A DNA stretch of 64,000 nucleotides, from the NCBI RefSeq assembly GCF_009870125.1, contig NC_046683.1, positions 60,899,869 to 60,963,868 of the forward strand, given 5' to 3'. A model generated the notes under the pieces. It was not told the DNA's origin. It ran no database searches and saw only the letters and a list, made by a program, of their open reading frames with translations. Positions within the stretch are counted from its first letter, which is position 1, and every line of letters starts with the position of its first letter. The translations under genes were made by a program, and so were the position numbers. This DNA comes from Drosophila pseudoobscura (Eukaryota; Arthropoda; Insecta; Diptera; Drosophilidae). This document shows, piece by piece, positions 12,255 to 26,100 of the stretch.

Positions 12255-12801
12255 TTAGTTCTGCAATGTAAAAATGAAAAAAAAAAAATATATATATATA
12301 TGTATACTATATATCAAATAAATTACAATCATACAAAATATGCAATTTTTTATTTTATTATTTATTAATATATCATTTTTAGAACTTCAATATCACTGTA
12401 AATTACAATAATTTTTATAGCTGTGAACGTATGACACGTCATGTTCACGGTGAATGCCATAACCTGAACCATTCGGAGGGGTGTCAACTCTGCTAGCCGG
12501 CAAGAAATAGTTCTTTCACAGCAGTCACAGTCGCAGTCACAGTTACAGTTTTTGATAGTTTTGCAATATAAAAATGAATACAAATATATGTTCATCTCAA
12601 ATAAATTATAACCGTAGAAAATATGCAATTTTTTATTTATTATTATTAATTAGCACATAATTATTAAAACTGTCAATATGTTCAGTTATAATTGAAAGAA
12701 CTTCACTGCCATTTAATAATATTTTTATAAACTCACTGTGAACGTATGCCATGACACGTCATGTTCACGTAAACAGTGAATACCAAAACCTGAACCATTC
12801 T
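12255..12801. repeat. Imperfect direct repeat (~225-245 bp, offset ~315 bp) carrying a palindromic site
   Basis: Segments at about 12255-12478 and 12555-12801 match in order: [45 protein letters not shown], then CTGTGAACGTATG, ACACGTCATGTTCAC and CCTGAACCATTC. The best-kept part is the palindrome-like GTGAAC...TGACACGTCA...GTTCAC. The repeat lies 130 bp upstream of the Arl1 start codon and may be part of its control region, although nothing proves that. Confidence 0.7.
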
Positions 12802-12931
12802 GACAAAAAAGTGAAAACAAGATTATTTCGTATATTTTTTATATTTAATTGTAGAATAAATACAATTATTTAGGTTAAACATTTAAGCATTTAGAGGCAG
12901 CGCCAGCACTAGATAAAGTTGATCTTTAATC

Positions 12932-13690
<759 letters not shown>

Positions 13691-13912
13691 TTCTCGTAAC
13701 GCAAGTCAATCCTCAGCTCCTTAGCCGCCACCTATCAGCCCTACCCCTGTGTAAAAATATTTATCCAAAGCGTCGCCAGCTAAGGATTCGTCTACAGCTT
13801 TTTTTTCAAACTTGCAAATTGCGCAGAGAAATCCAAGAAACGAAACGAAAGAACTTTGTAATAACTTCTAGTAATATAATTATTAAATTATAGGATTAAA
13901 CAAACCACAAAT

Positions 13913-16900
13913 TTACCATTCGGCCAGTCCAAATCTCAGCACACGCTTCTCCTGTGTGTCCAGCTCCATGCGTACCTTCTGTCTCATGTAAAAGATGGGA
14001 CAGTCGCGGTTCGAGCAGATTACCTCCTCGTGCAACGATCCCTGGCAGCGCTGGCATTCGGTCCACAGGCGGGCAAAGGTCTCCTCGAGCCCTCGCTTGG
14101 CGCCCACCTCCTTCTGGTATAGCTCACTCATCCGTGGCTCACAGTGCGGGCACAGGCACGCCTTCTCATAGCCCTTGGGCATCAGCGTTTTGCAGCCCAG
14201 GCAGGCTGACTTTTTGGTCATGAATCCGGCCAGGCCGCCCACCTTGGACGTGACCACAGTGCGGGTGCGTGTGTGCTCTCCCTTGAGGAGTATGGACTCT
14301 GCTTTCTCCCCTAGGATCGGCTCGAATATTCTCAGCAGCGGCTTGGACAGCTGCTGTTCCAAATAATAAGTGGCATCGATGGGCACACTGTTCTCCAGGA
14401 CATACAACGGATCTTCGGCCTTTGCATAGGCCGGCGTGTTCTTGGCCGCCGCACAGATCACATAGGGAACGCGATCTCCCAGCTTCGGGGCTGTGCCCGG
14501 ATCGCGTTTCTTTATCTTGGCGGCCAGCTCCACGTGCGCCTGCTTTGCCGCATAGTCAGTCTTGGCCAGCTCCTTGGTGATAACTAGCTGGGAGATGTCA
14601 ATGCGATTGCAGAGCAGATCCGCAATCACCTGCTTGGCATAGGTGACGGCTCCGTCGGGGTCTCGCTCAATGAGCAGCTTCTGTAGACAGGAGTTCATCA
14701 GGTTGGCCACCAGCGGAGAGTTGTCGCGCCGCACCGTCTCGATTCCCTTGCAGTCCATTTTGTCGTAGGCCTCCGGCCGGGTGAAGTACAATCCTGCGTA
14801 GCGCTTCTTGTTGATCAGCAGGTAGGGATAGTAGACCTTCTCGAATTCCAGCTTTATCGGATGGACAAACTTGGCGCTTACCAGCTCGGCCGCCTCCCTG
14901 CCCAGCTCCATGCTCCGCTCGAGAGTCTTGACGCCGAAATTCACCATCACAGAGTCCGTGTCGCCGTAGATGACAACGGCATCGTTCTCGTATCCATTTT
15001 CCCGGGTGTAGTGAGATTCCACCTCGTTCTTGGTCAGTTCTATCATGGTTCTGCCGTAGGCTGTGACGCTCCCAGAGATCTCAAGGCATGGCAGCTTGCC
15101 CACTTGGGCCCCGGTGAAACCGTACACAGAGTTGGCTGAGATTTTCAGTGCTAATTGGCGGCCATCGAGGACCTTGCGCTTGAATGGGTCGGTCTCCACT
15201 TTCAGATCATTCTTGGCACGCTTTCGGGCAGCCAGCAGGGATTCCAGGATCTCTGGCAGCAGACCTCGTCGCACCTCCGACTTGACAAAGTAATTGTTGG
15301 CCGGCGTACGTACCACTTGCTCATCCTGCAGGCCATCCTTCTCCCTGAGCTTCTCCCGGCTTCCCCCCAGCACCAAGGTGGTGTAACAGAGATTGTGGGC
15401 CATCATTATGCTGGGGTACAGCGAGGCGAAATCCAACGTGGATATGGGATCTGCGTAGTAGCCACGCTTCGGTTCGATTACCGTGGCTCCCTCGTACTGC
15501 TCGTCCGATCCCTGGGGCGTGTACGAGGGCATTATGTAGCCCTTGGTCTTGGCCTTGCGCAACAGCTGGCTGAGCACTTTGATCTGCTGCCCGCGGGTGA
15601 GCAGGCACTCCAGGGAGACGCCCGTTACCCTGGCCATCTCCATGTAGTTGACTATCGCCATGAGCTTCTCCAGCAGGCGGAGTGGCAAATACGCATCCTT
15701 GAGGCAGTACATGGCCAGGCGGCGCCGTGTCTGCTCGTCCCCGTTCTGCAGGTCCGTGATAATGCTGTGGTGCACATCCTCCTTCTGCTCCTGCAGGAAG
15801 TGATAGCTCACGGCGTTAAGGGTGTACGAACGGAGTTTATATTCCCGCAGCAGGACAAACAGCAAATCGAAGGGCACGCGTCCCTCGAAGTTCACATACT
15901 GGTTCTCGCGGCGACCCATTTGCTTGGACTGCAGCACCTGCTCCTTGATCACGGATCGTATGTTCTTAATCCTGCCCAGATACTCGAAATTCTTCACCTT
16001 CAGGTGGGCTGCCCGATTTATCAGATAGGGAATGTCAAAGTTGTTAATGTTGTAGCCGGTGAGAATGTCCGGATCCACCTCGCGCACAAACGCGGACCAC
16101 TTGTCCAGCATCTGGGTCTCCTTGTCGTGGCACAGCACCTGGCTGCCAATGATCGGAGCGCACACATTCAGTGTGAAGACATTGCGGATGAAGGGCTCTG
16201 GCTCGCCCTGCCGGATGACCATGTTGGCGATTTGTATTACTGGATCCATTTTGGCCTCGGGGAAGATGCCCTTTCGGCCAGCGCATTCAATGTCAAAGGA
16301 CAAGATGCGGAAGGGGGCTACCTTGGACCATTCCCCCTCTGGTTCGTGGGAGATGAACCTGTCAAAGGCCACATCCACCTCAATCTGACAGCGGGATTCA
16401 GGCAGCGGCTTGCTGTTACCACTCCTCAGCCGCCAATGGCCCTGGGGCAGCTCGATCCAGTTGCAGCCAACAACGCCAGTATCCACCATGAAGCGTATGT
16501 CAAAGTCGATGTTATTCTCGAAGGCGCGGCAGTCTTGGAAATCGATTTCGGCCATGATCACCTCCTTCTTGAGCAGGCGCGAGGCGGCGGCCACAAACCG
16601 TGGCAGAGTCACTGTAATCTTGATGTACCGCTGCTTCTGGTCTCCGTTGTAGCCATGGATGCTGAGCTTCTCCACCAGTTCCACCATCAGAACTGCCTCT
16701 TGGACATTGTCCTTGTTGTTGCGTATATCGGCTATAGTCTTCTGATCTAGCGACTTCTGCAGCTTCTCGCAGTGATATTCCTCGAATTTCGTTGGGGCTT
16801 CTATGTAGAAGTACGGACAGAAGCCGTGCACATGGCAGCACACCGAGTTGCCCTGCATGGTGACACCGAACATGCGCACCACCGGCACGGGTCCCAGCTG

Positions 16901-17253
16901 GGCTCCGGGCATGCCGGGCAGCGGCTGGCCCATATAGTTCTCCACATCCAATTGCTGGAACTCCAAGTTGTCTGTTCTGGGATCCAGTTTGGGAGGTGGT
17001 GGCCGTGACCAGCGCTCGCTTGTCTGTTGATTCTCGGGTCCCTCGCCAAGGAGTAGAGTCTGGTCTAGCTCTTCGCTGTTCTCAAAGGCCGCCAGCTCGG
17101 CCTCGAAGTCCATTTCCTCATCTTCGTCGGGATTTCTGGGGCCCAAAGAGAAGGTTTATTGTGCATTTCACCACCTCGCAATTACGCTCACTCTCACCTG
17201 GGCTTCTTGGCCTGGCCATTGGTGTTGCTATTAAATTTACGCTTGGCGTCCAT
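13913..17253 (-). CDS. PolD1: DNA polymerase delta catalytic subunit
   Basis: Two exons on the minus strand, 17253-17198 and 17135-13913, give 1,092 residues, equal to the fly protein. Exon 1 encodes a short basic leader, MDAKRKF, with the nuclear-type AKKPR at the splice. The B-family 3'-5' exonuclease motif is DIECAGRKG, and the polymerase motifs are SLYPSIM and YGDTDSVMV. The C-terminus has the two cysteine clusters CLGC...CPHC and CQRC...CSNRDC, which bind zinc and an iron-sulphur cluster and hold the accessory subunits. It is the replicative and repair polymerase of the lagging strand, working with PCNA. The reading frame is intact over the whole large exon. Confidence 0.98.
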
Positions 17254-17400
17254 CATAAATGGTCTATGTGAATAAATAAATGAATAAACTCATGGAATCA
17301 TGGACCGGCAGATTGATGCCAAAAAATAAGGCGGGCTTTAAGCACTGCCAAACAGTGCTGGGAAACGGCCAATTGTTGACAGTTCTTCGTAACACTCGGC

Positions 17401-17440
17401 CACTAACCATACAGTATATGTATATACTGTATGGTTAGTG
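17401..17440. repeat. Perfect 18 bp inverted repeat with 4 bp loop
   Basis: CACTAACCATACAGTATA, then TGTA, then TATACTGTATGGTTAGTG: the arms are perfect reverse complements. It lies in the spacer between the divergent PolD1 and Hip14 genes, 148 bp upstream of the PolD1 start codon. It could be a cruciform-forming site, a palindrome left by an insertion, or a factor site. Nothing in the sequence decides between these. Confidence 0.9.
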
Positions 17441-17649
17441 ACTCGGCATACCCTAGGAAAAGGATATTTTATAATTGAGGAAATGCTTGTCATCTTAGAC
17501 TCATGAATGCAGTAACTAGTCGTTTCTGGCTGCGGTGAGACCAAGATAGCTAGCAAGAATAAACCGAATATCAAAATCAAGTAATATGATTAATTAATTG
17601 TAGACCAGTGCTTATTAATATATACTTCAAGAAGATGAAGAAAATTTAA

Positions 17650-18000
17650 GAATCTTAGCGTAGTCCGGCTGAAAGTAAATATGATAGGATAGGATAGGAT
17701 GGAATTCCGCGGTTTAACTAAATTTGTTATCAAGTTTAAATTAAGAGGTTTCAGTGGGCTAAGTTCGTTTTTTCATCGGTATATTTACGGTGTATTCTGA
17801 AAATGAGACGGTATATTTTGGTATATTTCTGAGCGTCTGGATAACGGAGGTTTCTCACACTGGTGCTGCCATGGGGCTCATATGAAAAAAAAGGTCAACC
17901 ATTTTTGAAACTACATAATGTATTCATATGTAGCAAATGTGAATTAAGCGTGTAGCTGTTGTTAAACCGCATATCAAAACCGAGGATGGCATGAATACAA
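17650..18000 (-). repeat. Dispersed intergenic repeat, inverted and broken copy
   Basis: Read on the minus strand, about 17790-17700 gives ACGAACTTAGCCCACTGAAA followed by TTTAAACTTG and GTTAAACCGCGGAATT. This matches the repeat heads at 33.54 kb, 40.66 kb and 50.90 kb. A second piece at 17990-17960 gives CTCGGTTTTGATATGCGGTT, matching a later part of the same repeat. A Motif 6-like and degenerate Motif 1-like module (17810-17875) sits between the pieces. Confidence 0.6.
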
Positions 18001-18049
18001 ATAATTCTTCAGTATAGTTACGGTATATTGTTACACTGGGACCGTATAT

Positions 18050-18108
18050 TTTGGTATATTTCTGAGGGTCGGACCGCATATCTTATCGATAAGTCCGCGG
18101 TCACACTG
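18050..18108 (+). promoter_or_regulatory. Hip14 promoter: Motif 6, DRE and Motif 1
   Basis: On the plus strand there are TTTGGTATATTT (Motif 6) at 18050-18061, the palindromic DRE TATCGATA at 18084-18091, and CGGTCACACTG (Motif 1) at 18098-18108. These three housekeeping elements fall within 60 bp, about 330 bp upstream of the Hip14 ATG, on the same strand. DREF and M1BP are the known binders of the DRE and Motif 1. Confidence 0.8.
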
Positions 18109-18439
18109 GATGTAAAACGCATTAAATTAATAGCCCCCCTCCCCCCGATAGCCGTGTAAATAAATAAATTTAGCTTCGCGTGTGGTCCTATGTCCTATGC
18201 GAGGTTCATATTAGGAAAAAAAAGCGGCTGCTGCAGGAGTAACTGAAATGACAAGGTGGCAGTGAGCGTGAACTACCTGTCCGACCCGACCGACCATCGC
18301 CTGGTGGGGGTGTCGTCTCTTCTCTCCTCTCTCTGCCGTCTGTCTCTCTCTCGCACGCGTTGCATTGGAAGGAGGGGGATGGTTAATGTTACGAACGTCG
18401 TATCGAAGTGAATCACATTTTGAGCAATAATCGCAAATC

Positions 18440-20537
18440 ATGTACCAAAGCGCCTGCAATGCGGCCACAACGGGCTCTTGTGTCCCTGGAGCAGGCAATC
18501 AGACCGATAACGAACGGCAGTCGGCATTGATTGCCCAGCAACCACCCACCGCCCCAGTGGAGCCCGATTACAGTGGCTTCGATATCGTTAAGGCCACCCA
18601 GTACGGCGCCATAGCCAGGGTCCGGGAGCTGGTCGAGTCTGGTTGGGATGTGAACCAGCCGGATAGCGAGACGGTCACCCTCCTCCATTGGGCGGCGATC
18701 AACAATCGACGAGATATCATCAGGTACTTCCTGGAGAAGGGCGCCACCGTTGATGCCGTTGGGGGTGAGCTGAATGCCACGCCCCTGCACTGGGCTACCA
18801 GACAGGGCCACCTGGGTGCCGTAGTCCTGCTCATGGCCGCCGGGGCCGATCCACGGATCCGGGATGCGGAGGGCTGCTCCTGCATACACATTGCAGCTCA
18901 GTTCGCCCACACCGCTCTGGTGGCGTACTTCATAGCCAAGGGGGTGGATCCAGATCTACAGGATCGGGGAGGAATGACGGCGCTCATGTGGGCAGCATGG
19001 AAGGTGAGTGGATTGGATTCTCTGGCATTACCTTCATCTGACCTTTGACCCACTTTCAATCATTCAGGTCTGCGCCCTGGATCCCGTGCGCCTGCTGCTC
19101 ACCCTTGGAGCCAATCCCGCCATGGTTGACTACACGCATGGCAACACGGCCTTGCATTGGGCCATCCTGGCACGCAATGCCACCGCCATTTCCACACTGG
19201 TGCTCAAGTCGAAGGCCTCACTGGACGTGCCCAATATGCGGGGAGAGACGCCGCTCACGATGCTCGAGTCTCAGACGGGCGCCATCTGGATCGGGGCCAA
19301 GGTAATGGATCGCGTGCGAGAGGCGGCGCTCACCTCACAGCAGCGACGCTCGCTGGTGTCCAAGCTGCGGCACGACAAACGCTTGCGATGGTGGTCAATG
19401 GTGGCCTGCCCCTTCACCGCCTTCTATCTGGCAGGGATCGTGTTCACCCTGAACACGCTGTATATCATTAAGTTTTTCCTGCTCGGCTGCTTGTACGGCA
19501 TATTCCACACGATTGGTAAGACCCTCTTCGATGAGCACCTGATGGCTCTGCTCCCGTTGAGCGTTTACCTGGCCACCAAGGCGTGGTTCTATGTCACCTG
19601 GCTGATGTATATCGATGATGCTGTCTCCCTAACGGCCACTGTATGCTTCCTCATCTGCTCCCTGATATTGTGGGTGTGCTTCCTCAAGTCGTGGAAGGGA
19701 GATCCGGGCATCATCCGACCAACCAGGGAACAGCGATTCAAGGTGAGAGCTCTGAAATATGTCCCCATTTCCTATTCTCCTTTACACCTTTACTCTTGGA
19801 ACTCTTTCAGACCATCATTGAGCTATCGGAACGGGGTGGCATTGGTTTTGAGCCCGCCTCCTTTTGCTCCGGCTGCCTGGTGAGGCGACCCATACGCTCC
19901 AAGCACTGTTCGGTATGCGATCGATGTGTGGCAAGGTTCGATCATCATTGCCCCTGGGTGGGCAACTGCATTGGGCTGAAGAATCACAGCTACTTCATGG
20001 GATTCCTTTGGATGCTCCTGATCATGTGCGTCTGGATGCTGTATGGCGGCTCCAAGTACTACGTGAATCAGTGCAATGTGCACTTTGATGGTGAGTCAAC
20101 AGTCAGCCTTCTCTTCCGATTAAACCATTACGATCATTGCAGACTTCCTTGGGGCGATGCGGGCCATTGGCAACTGCAATGCCTGGGTGGGCTGGGTGAT
20201 GGGCAATGCCCTGCTCCACATGTCCTGGGTGATTCTGCTGACCATTTGCCAGACATATCAGGTGATTTGCTTGGGCATGACCACCAATGAGCGCATGAAT
20301 CGGGGTCGCTATCGTCACTTCCAGGCCAAGGGCGGACACAGCCCATTCACGCGCGGCCCCATACAGAATCTAATTGACTTTTTGGAGTGCAGCTGCTTTG
20401 GCCTGGTGCAGCCGAAGCGTGTGGACTGGATGAACTACTACGACTATGATGCCCATGTGCATCAGACCATCGAGAAGGAGCCGCTGCTCAGCGTTGACTG
20501 CCCGGACGGGATGGGTGGGGATCATCAGTATGTGTAG
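18440..20537 (+). CDS. Hip14: Huntingtin-interacting protein 14, DHHC palmitoyltransferase
   Basis: Four exons, 18440-19003, 19068-19742, 19811-20090 and 20143-20537, encode 637 residues, the size of fly Hip14. The N-terminal half has ankyrin repeats at about residues 45-275 (for example [23 protein letters not shown]). Two hydrophobic hairpins follow, around residues 300-400. The cysteine-rich catalytic domain has [17 protein letters not shown] with the DHHC active site at 457-460. Further membrane segments and the TTNE motif come after it. It attaches palmitate to synaptic proteins such as CSP and SNAP-25 at the Golgi and presynaptic membranes. All catalytic residues are present. The stop is followed by over 1 kb of AT-rich DNA that probably includes its 3' UTR (AATAAA at about 21,600). 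Confidence 0.97.
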
Positions 20538-22950
20538 GATAAGTCCTATCGGGATGCGAAGACGCTTCAAATGCCCATAGCGCATGTCTAACAACGGAAT
20601 TGCTTTCGAAAACAAACAGCAACAGCTTCTTCTCTCCCCAATCCCCAAACTCCATCCCCATTCCCATCCCCATCCCGTATGATTTCCGGAAAACCCTTGT
20701 AATTGGTACGCTCTGCTGCAAACTATACAACAAAAAATAGAACCAATGATTCACAAATGAATTCTACAAACAAAACCAGAAGACAGACAGAAGCGTCATT
20801 GCCGACCGATATCGGATATTGGATGGACGAGAGTGGTTTATGGGGGGAGTGCCCCCACCCCCCACATACATACGTACATATTAATGAATGTATTACTGTA
20901 ATTACTCTGTACATTTCTGCATATTAATTCTGCATCTTACACACAAACTACACTTCGATAATAAGCTGAAAGTAATCAAGAACCGACACGGATTTTGTCC
21001 CTCTCAAGTATTTGTAATACCAAAAAACAGAAACAGAAATGCAAGCAAACAAAAGAAAACGTATGAAAAGAAACACCGAACAAATGCAATACCTAATCTG
21101 ATACATAAATGCAAAACGAATCAAAACAAAATATTGTTTTAAGCGTGCAATATGCAAGATTCCAATTCAAATAATACGATATTGACAAATTTGTAAAGCG
21201 CACACCACACCACAAAAAAAAAAACAAAAAGAGAACACCAAAAGAACTTTATACGAGTAGATATCTCAAGCAAGCAAAAAAACAAAAAGAAAAATAGGTA
21301 AACAAAAATCCATTTGTATTCTCTCTGAGGCTGAAACCTGTGCGAAGTTTCCCTCTCTGGGGGGGGAGTGGAGTCTTAAATTATTAGGAAAATGTAAAGT
21401 TTTAGTCCAAAGTGTAGTTTATTTGGGTATTTGTATTTTGGTTCGATTGGGGGACTGCAACAGCGGACAGGCTCTCTAGATTTTGTGGAAACTTCGCATA
21501 TGGGAAGGCTACCACCACCACAAAAGTTTACAATCAATCGATGACTCCCAAGGCCCCTAGCATACTTGGATAACAAATTCTAAATGCGATCCAATTCTAA
21601 TAAAATAATGCACTAGTCTAGTCAGAAAATCATTTAAGTGAATTTTTTAAGTGCAACAGCAGCCACAAAATCGATACAAAATATTGCGTATATACCAATA
21701 TCTATATATATATATATATGTAGCTATGAAATTAAATATTTATATTTCTAATGTATGCAACTCTTACACGGGGAAAAAGATGAATTTCAGCAACCTGAGA
21801 ACACGCAAAAATAACGATCTGTTTCGCAACACGTTACTTAAATGCATTTAAAATTAATTCAAACGATATCTACAGCAGCAAATCTATTGTTGAATCCTTC
21901 AAACAAACAAAAACATTTTCAACTATTGTATGTACTAGAAAATATTGATATAGAAAAACACAATAACTTTTTCAATGTATTTTATATTTGAGATTATACA
22001 AAACGACGATGACGAGGACGACGACGACGACGACGTCGACGTCGATGATGATCAAACGATCAGAAGATGATGATGGAGCGCCGATCACAGTGCGATTTGC
22101 TATGAAAGTTATTTGTTTAGAATTGATTTTTGTATATGCTTCGCGCTCGTTTGGTAAAAGCTTTGAAAAGACTACAAATAAGAAAAAAAAAAACAAGTAC
22201 AGTACTAACATCAAGCCCCAACCTCAAGGCGCATTAATAATCGAGTTAAGTGCTTTCTGGCCTCAATTAATGGCCAAAATCAAAGCCCCATTGCCTACAT
22301 CTTTAGTTTAGCGGCTAAGTTCAAGACAAATATATACATATACATATATACAAGAATAAAACGAGATATATATACACTATATATCTTTATATACATATAT
22401 AAATGTGAATGTATTAAATAGTGTGTAGACCGATGAAAATTGTGAGCCCGACGAGGTGTCTGTATGTATGTATGTGTAACAATGTGCGTTAAAAACAAAT
22501 TTAAATAATATTAAACTTTATTCCGTATTCGAACAACAAAAAACATGGAAATTCTACAAAAAAAAAAACAATGACGGATGTGTTGATCTTCTATCTTCTG
22601 GAAACGGAGGGATTTGGGGGATCGAATCCCATAGGGTACATTATCTGCTTGAGATTCACAATTCAATTTCGCGATTGTAATTTATCCTATAATCTTGGTT
22701 ACAATCAGCACTTCCTCTATAGAGACTTCCCATGGAAAATCTGCATAATTCTCAAGCCGTAGGTAGACTATCAATATTCTCATTAACTGAATTCAGAAAT
22801 TCTAGATGAAAATGTTTTGATGAAGAAAATAAACAATGAGAAAAAACAATTCAATTCAAGGTTCTACTCTTGTGATGCATAATCCATCCGCTATTAGCTA
22901 TAGGATGCCGCTTCTATTAGCTAAAGAGATGAGAGAGAGAGATGGATCGA
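20538..22950. other. Non-coding AT-rich stretch after Hip14
   Basis: No convincing reading frame is seen on either strand. The first kilobase has many A-runs and AATAAA-type signals and probably includes the Hip14 3' UTR. An ACG/GAC-rich triplet run lies at 22002-22051, and TATATA clusters at about 21,700 and 22,340-22,390. Nothing else is recognised. Confidence 0.6.
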
Positions 22951-22951
22951 A

Positions 22952-23536
22952 TTTTTATACCTGGTACTCGAAGAATAGAGGTAAGGGAGTGTTTCCGACC
23001 CATAGCGTATGCACTATATATTTCTGATCAGCATCAATAGCCGAGTCAATAACAGTTCTGTGGTATCACACCATTACAAGGGTATTTCTATATTTCGCCC
23101 CGCCCATAAAATATAGCATTCACAATTTTAAAGATACAAGAAATCATAGAGAATGACTATATCTACCTGATTGCCGAATCTTGATCGGATCGGATCATTA
23201 TTATAGTCAGAAGGAACAAATGATATCTCCGTGGCTACGCAACGCCTTCCACACTCATTCCCTCTCTGGCGGAAGGGAACGACATAAAACGGATGGTGTT
23301 GGTGTGAGAAATGAAATAGAAAGAGACAGATGTAAGCAAGAAATATAAGGAAAAATTAAAAACATCAAATATAGTATGTGAAAATCTCCCGTTTCAGAAA
23401 GGGCGATACCAAACGACATATGAGTTATGTATATAGTATAAAATACATCGATCATGGGCTCACAAATGTACTGACTGAGTACCGGGTAGAAAGTAGAGCC
23501 GCGGCGCTTGCCACAGCTCACAACGTTCCCGCTCGT
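22952..23536 (+). mobile_element. DINE-1/INE-1-like non-autonomous Helitron relic
   Basis: The block opens with TTTTTATACCTGGTACTCGA. It continues with GTGTTTCCGACC and TTTCTGATCAGCATCAATAG CCGAGTC, and ends near CTGACTGAGTACCGGGTAGA followed by a GC-rich tail. I recognise this order as that of the INE-1 (DNAREP1/DINE-1) family, which is abundant in Drosophila and related to Helitrons. The copy is diverged from the form I know and carries no gene. The outer ends are approximate. Confidence 0.6.
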
Positions 23537-25216
23537 GAATCTAGAAAATTAAAACTCTGATAAGATTGGGTTTTAATTTGTTTTTTATTGTTTTGATGAC
23601 ATAATATTCTGTAGATTTTAAATTTGTTTAATTTTTTTATTTTTTTTTTTGTTTTTTTGTTTTTGTTGTCGACATTGATGCATTTATAGGCTCATTTTTT
23701 AAAAATAGAATTTCTTGTCCCTTTTTATGATAAATTAAGTTGACTGGTGGTTTTATCCTTTTGTTTTGTGTGATTTTTGCTTGAATTATGTTTATTAAAA
23801 GTAAAACATTTAAATATATATGTATATGCAGTTATTAAAACACACACATTATCGATCGCATTTTACACTTAGATTTCGTGATTAGCTGAATCCGTTCTTA
23901 CATCCATCGTATCGTTAAATTTTAGCATTTTAGCAGGTGTAAATGATAAACAATATATAGTTATTCTTGCTTTATGTATACATAAAAAAATTACTTGCTT
24001 CGATTGCAAAACAATATATGAGAATATCGCGCGTTTGCAACGTGCCAAATTTGTATATATGTATGTATTTTGCTTTCATTCATTATTATTTTACCTTTTA
24101 GTTTTATAGCAAATTAAAAAAAAAAACACAAAGGCCTATGCACTAAAGAAAAAAATTGTTGGGTTAGTTTTGGGAAATATATAAGGATATAGATAGATAG
24201 ATAATAGATAGATAGATATAGTATATGCGTATAGAGAAGAGAACGTTGAAGGAAGAGTCTCGTCCTGGACTGTGGTCTGTGTGGGTGTCTGTTTCTGGAT
24301 AATGTCTGGGGGATAGCAATAGCGTCTTTTGTCTATATATATAATATATGTATCAGGTGGGATTTCGGCGTGGCCAGCTTGAGCTCAATATATATATATG
24401 CTATATACTATATATACATATATATATGTATGTATGATTTGTATTTGGTCGGAGTAGAAAGAAGCTTTAGGTATTTCATATTCCATTGTTTTGCACACAG
24501 AGAAAGTAGAGGAGTTAGGACCGAAAAGTTGGTTAAAAGTATATATTGCAATGCGTTTCATAAGCGCACTTGATAAGAGAGGGAGAGGGGGGGAAAATGG
24601 AGGAAAAAATCTAACATAAAGTGGTTAAAATATATATATATATACTCGTATGTGTAATCATTTAAGCCTAGAAAAAGTGTTGCAAACTGAGCTTGGGCGT
24701 GGCACAAAGACAGGAATTTGAATTTACATCAAGATTTTGATAGCAAAGAATTCACAATTCACGGAAATAGGGATTATGTCCGAAAAATATCATCATATAT
24801 AATGGAAATTCCCGATTTTGTGCCACAGAGAAGCGCAATTCGTATGTTTCGGTTAACTACGGTCGCGCCGCAGACTTGTTAGATGCCTTACAGATCTCAG
24901 ATATCATTATCTTATCCCCTTTTCCCCTCCAGCACTGCAACTAAAACTCGTTTATACGTGGGCCCCCAACAACCGTCAACCGCCAACCACCAACCGCCAG
25001 CCAGAGACATTTCAGGAAACCAGCCTCTGAATCAGAACCATCATCCATAAAGCCATCTCCGATCGACCACCAACTCCAACCATTTGGCGTGCGGCAGGAA
25101 GCGCAGCGGGGGAGGTCCACGCATAAGCGATCTATCAATAAATATACCAAATATTTATACATTATACATGCCTTAGTGCCTACGAACGCATGTGTAGACA
25201 CATGCCTTAAATATAG

Positions 25217-25255
<39 letters not shown>

Positions 25256-26100
25256 TATTGTATATATAAATTTCTTTTAGTACACATATTAAATATTTTC
25301 TTTTAAGTTTTTTTTCCTTTTCTTTCTTATGTTTTCCTTTTCTTTTCTTTCATTTTGTTTTTCTTCTTTTTAATAAAAAATATATATAAATATATGCTAT
25401 TTTGAATTTGATTTTATCTCTCTGCTCATATGTATAGTTAATCATCTTTTTTTCTTTTCATTTCATTTGTTTTGTTTTCTTTTCCTTTCCATGTTATTTG
25501 TTATTAAATCTTTTTGCTTGCTCAGTTGGTTGTCCATTAAATACGCTTACAGATTTACATATATAGAGTGTATATAAAAAGTTCAATGATTATTGGGTGG
25601 ACTGGGGAATAGGTTATACATGGGGCTTATGCTGATGCCTGGGCTTTAGTGTACCCCCGCTATAGGGTACCCGCGCCCGCACGCACGCAGAACAACATAT
25701 CCAGCGATTAGCAATCGTTTCAAACACAATAAAAATTTAATAATTAAAGCAAAACGAAAAAAAAAACAAGAATAAATAACAAATGTGTAAGTAGGTAGTG
25801 GGTATTGGTTTTCATCAAAATTATAAAACATATATATTATATATATGTATATAAAAGAAGCCTTAAGCCTACGTATGTCGAGCGGTGGTGGTAGATAAGA
25901 GATAAGAGATGAGACTGAAGGAAGGGTCTGAGAAAAGTGACGTGTGTGGTGTGGTGTGTTGTGTCGTGGCGTGGGCGTGGGCATGGGCATGGGCATGGGC
26001 GTGTTTGTTTGTTTGTTTGCTTGCTTATATGCCTGCTTGGTCTTGTATTAATATGTATAAACGTTTATCATATATTTATAAACATTAATTCCCACTGATG
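23537..26100. other. AT-rich non-coding stretch, likely 3' UTR of the phosphatase gene
   Basis: There are T-runs (23,580-23,660), GATA and TATA microsatellites (24,185-24,225 and 25,212-25,266), a pyrimidine-rich tract (25,300-25,500) and a GGGCAT/GGGCGT run at about 25,968-26,003. No gene is seen. The part next to 26,100 should be the 3' UTR of the minus-strand phosphatase gene. Confidence 0.5.

Noticed and set aside
15155-16750. 531-codon plus-strand frame across PolD1
   Set aside because: It is antisense to an intact, highly conserved polymerase exon. The long frame is a by-product of GC-rich third positions.
22610-22640. GGATCGAATCCC resembling a tRNA B-box
   Set aside because: No A-box at the right distance and no cloverleaf could be drawn.
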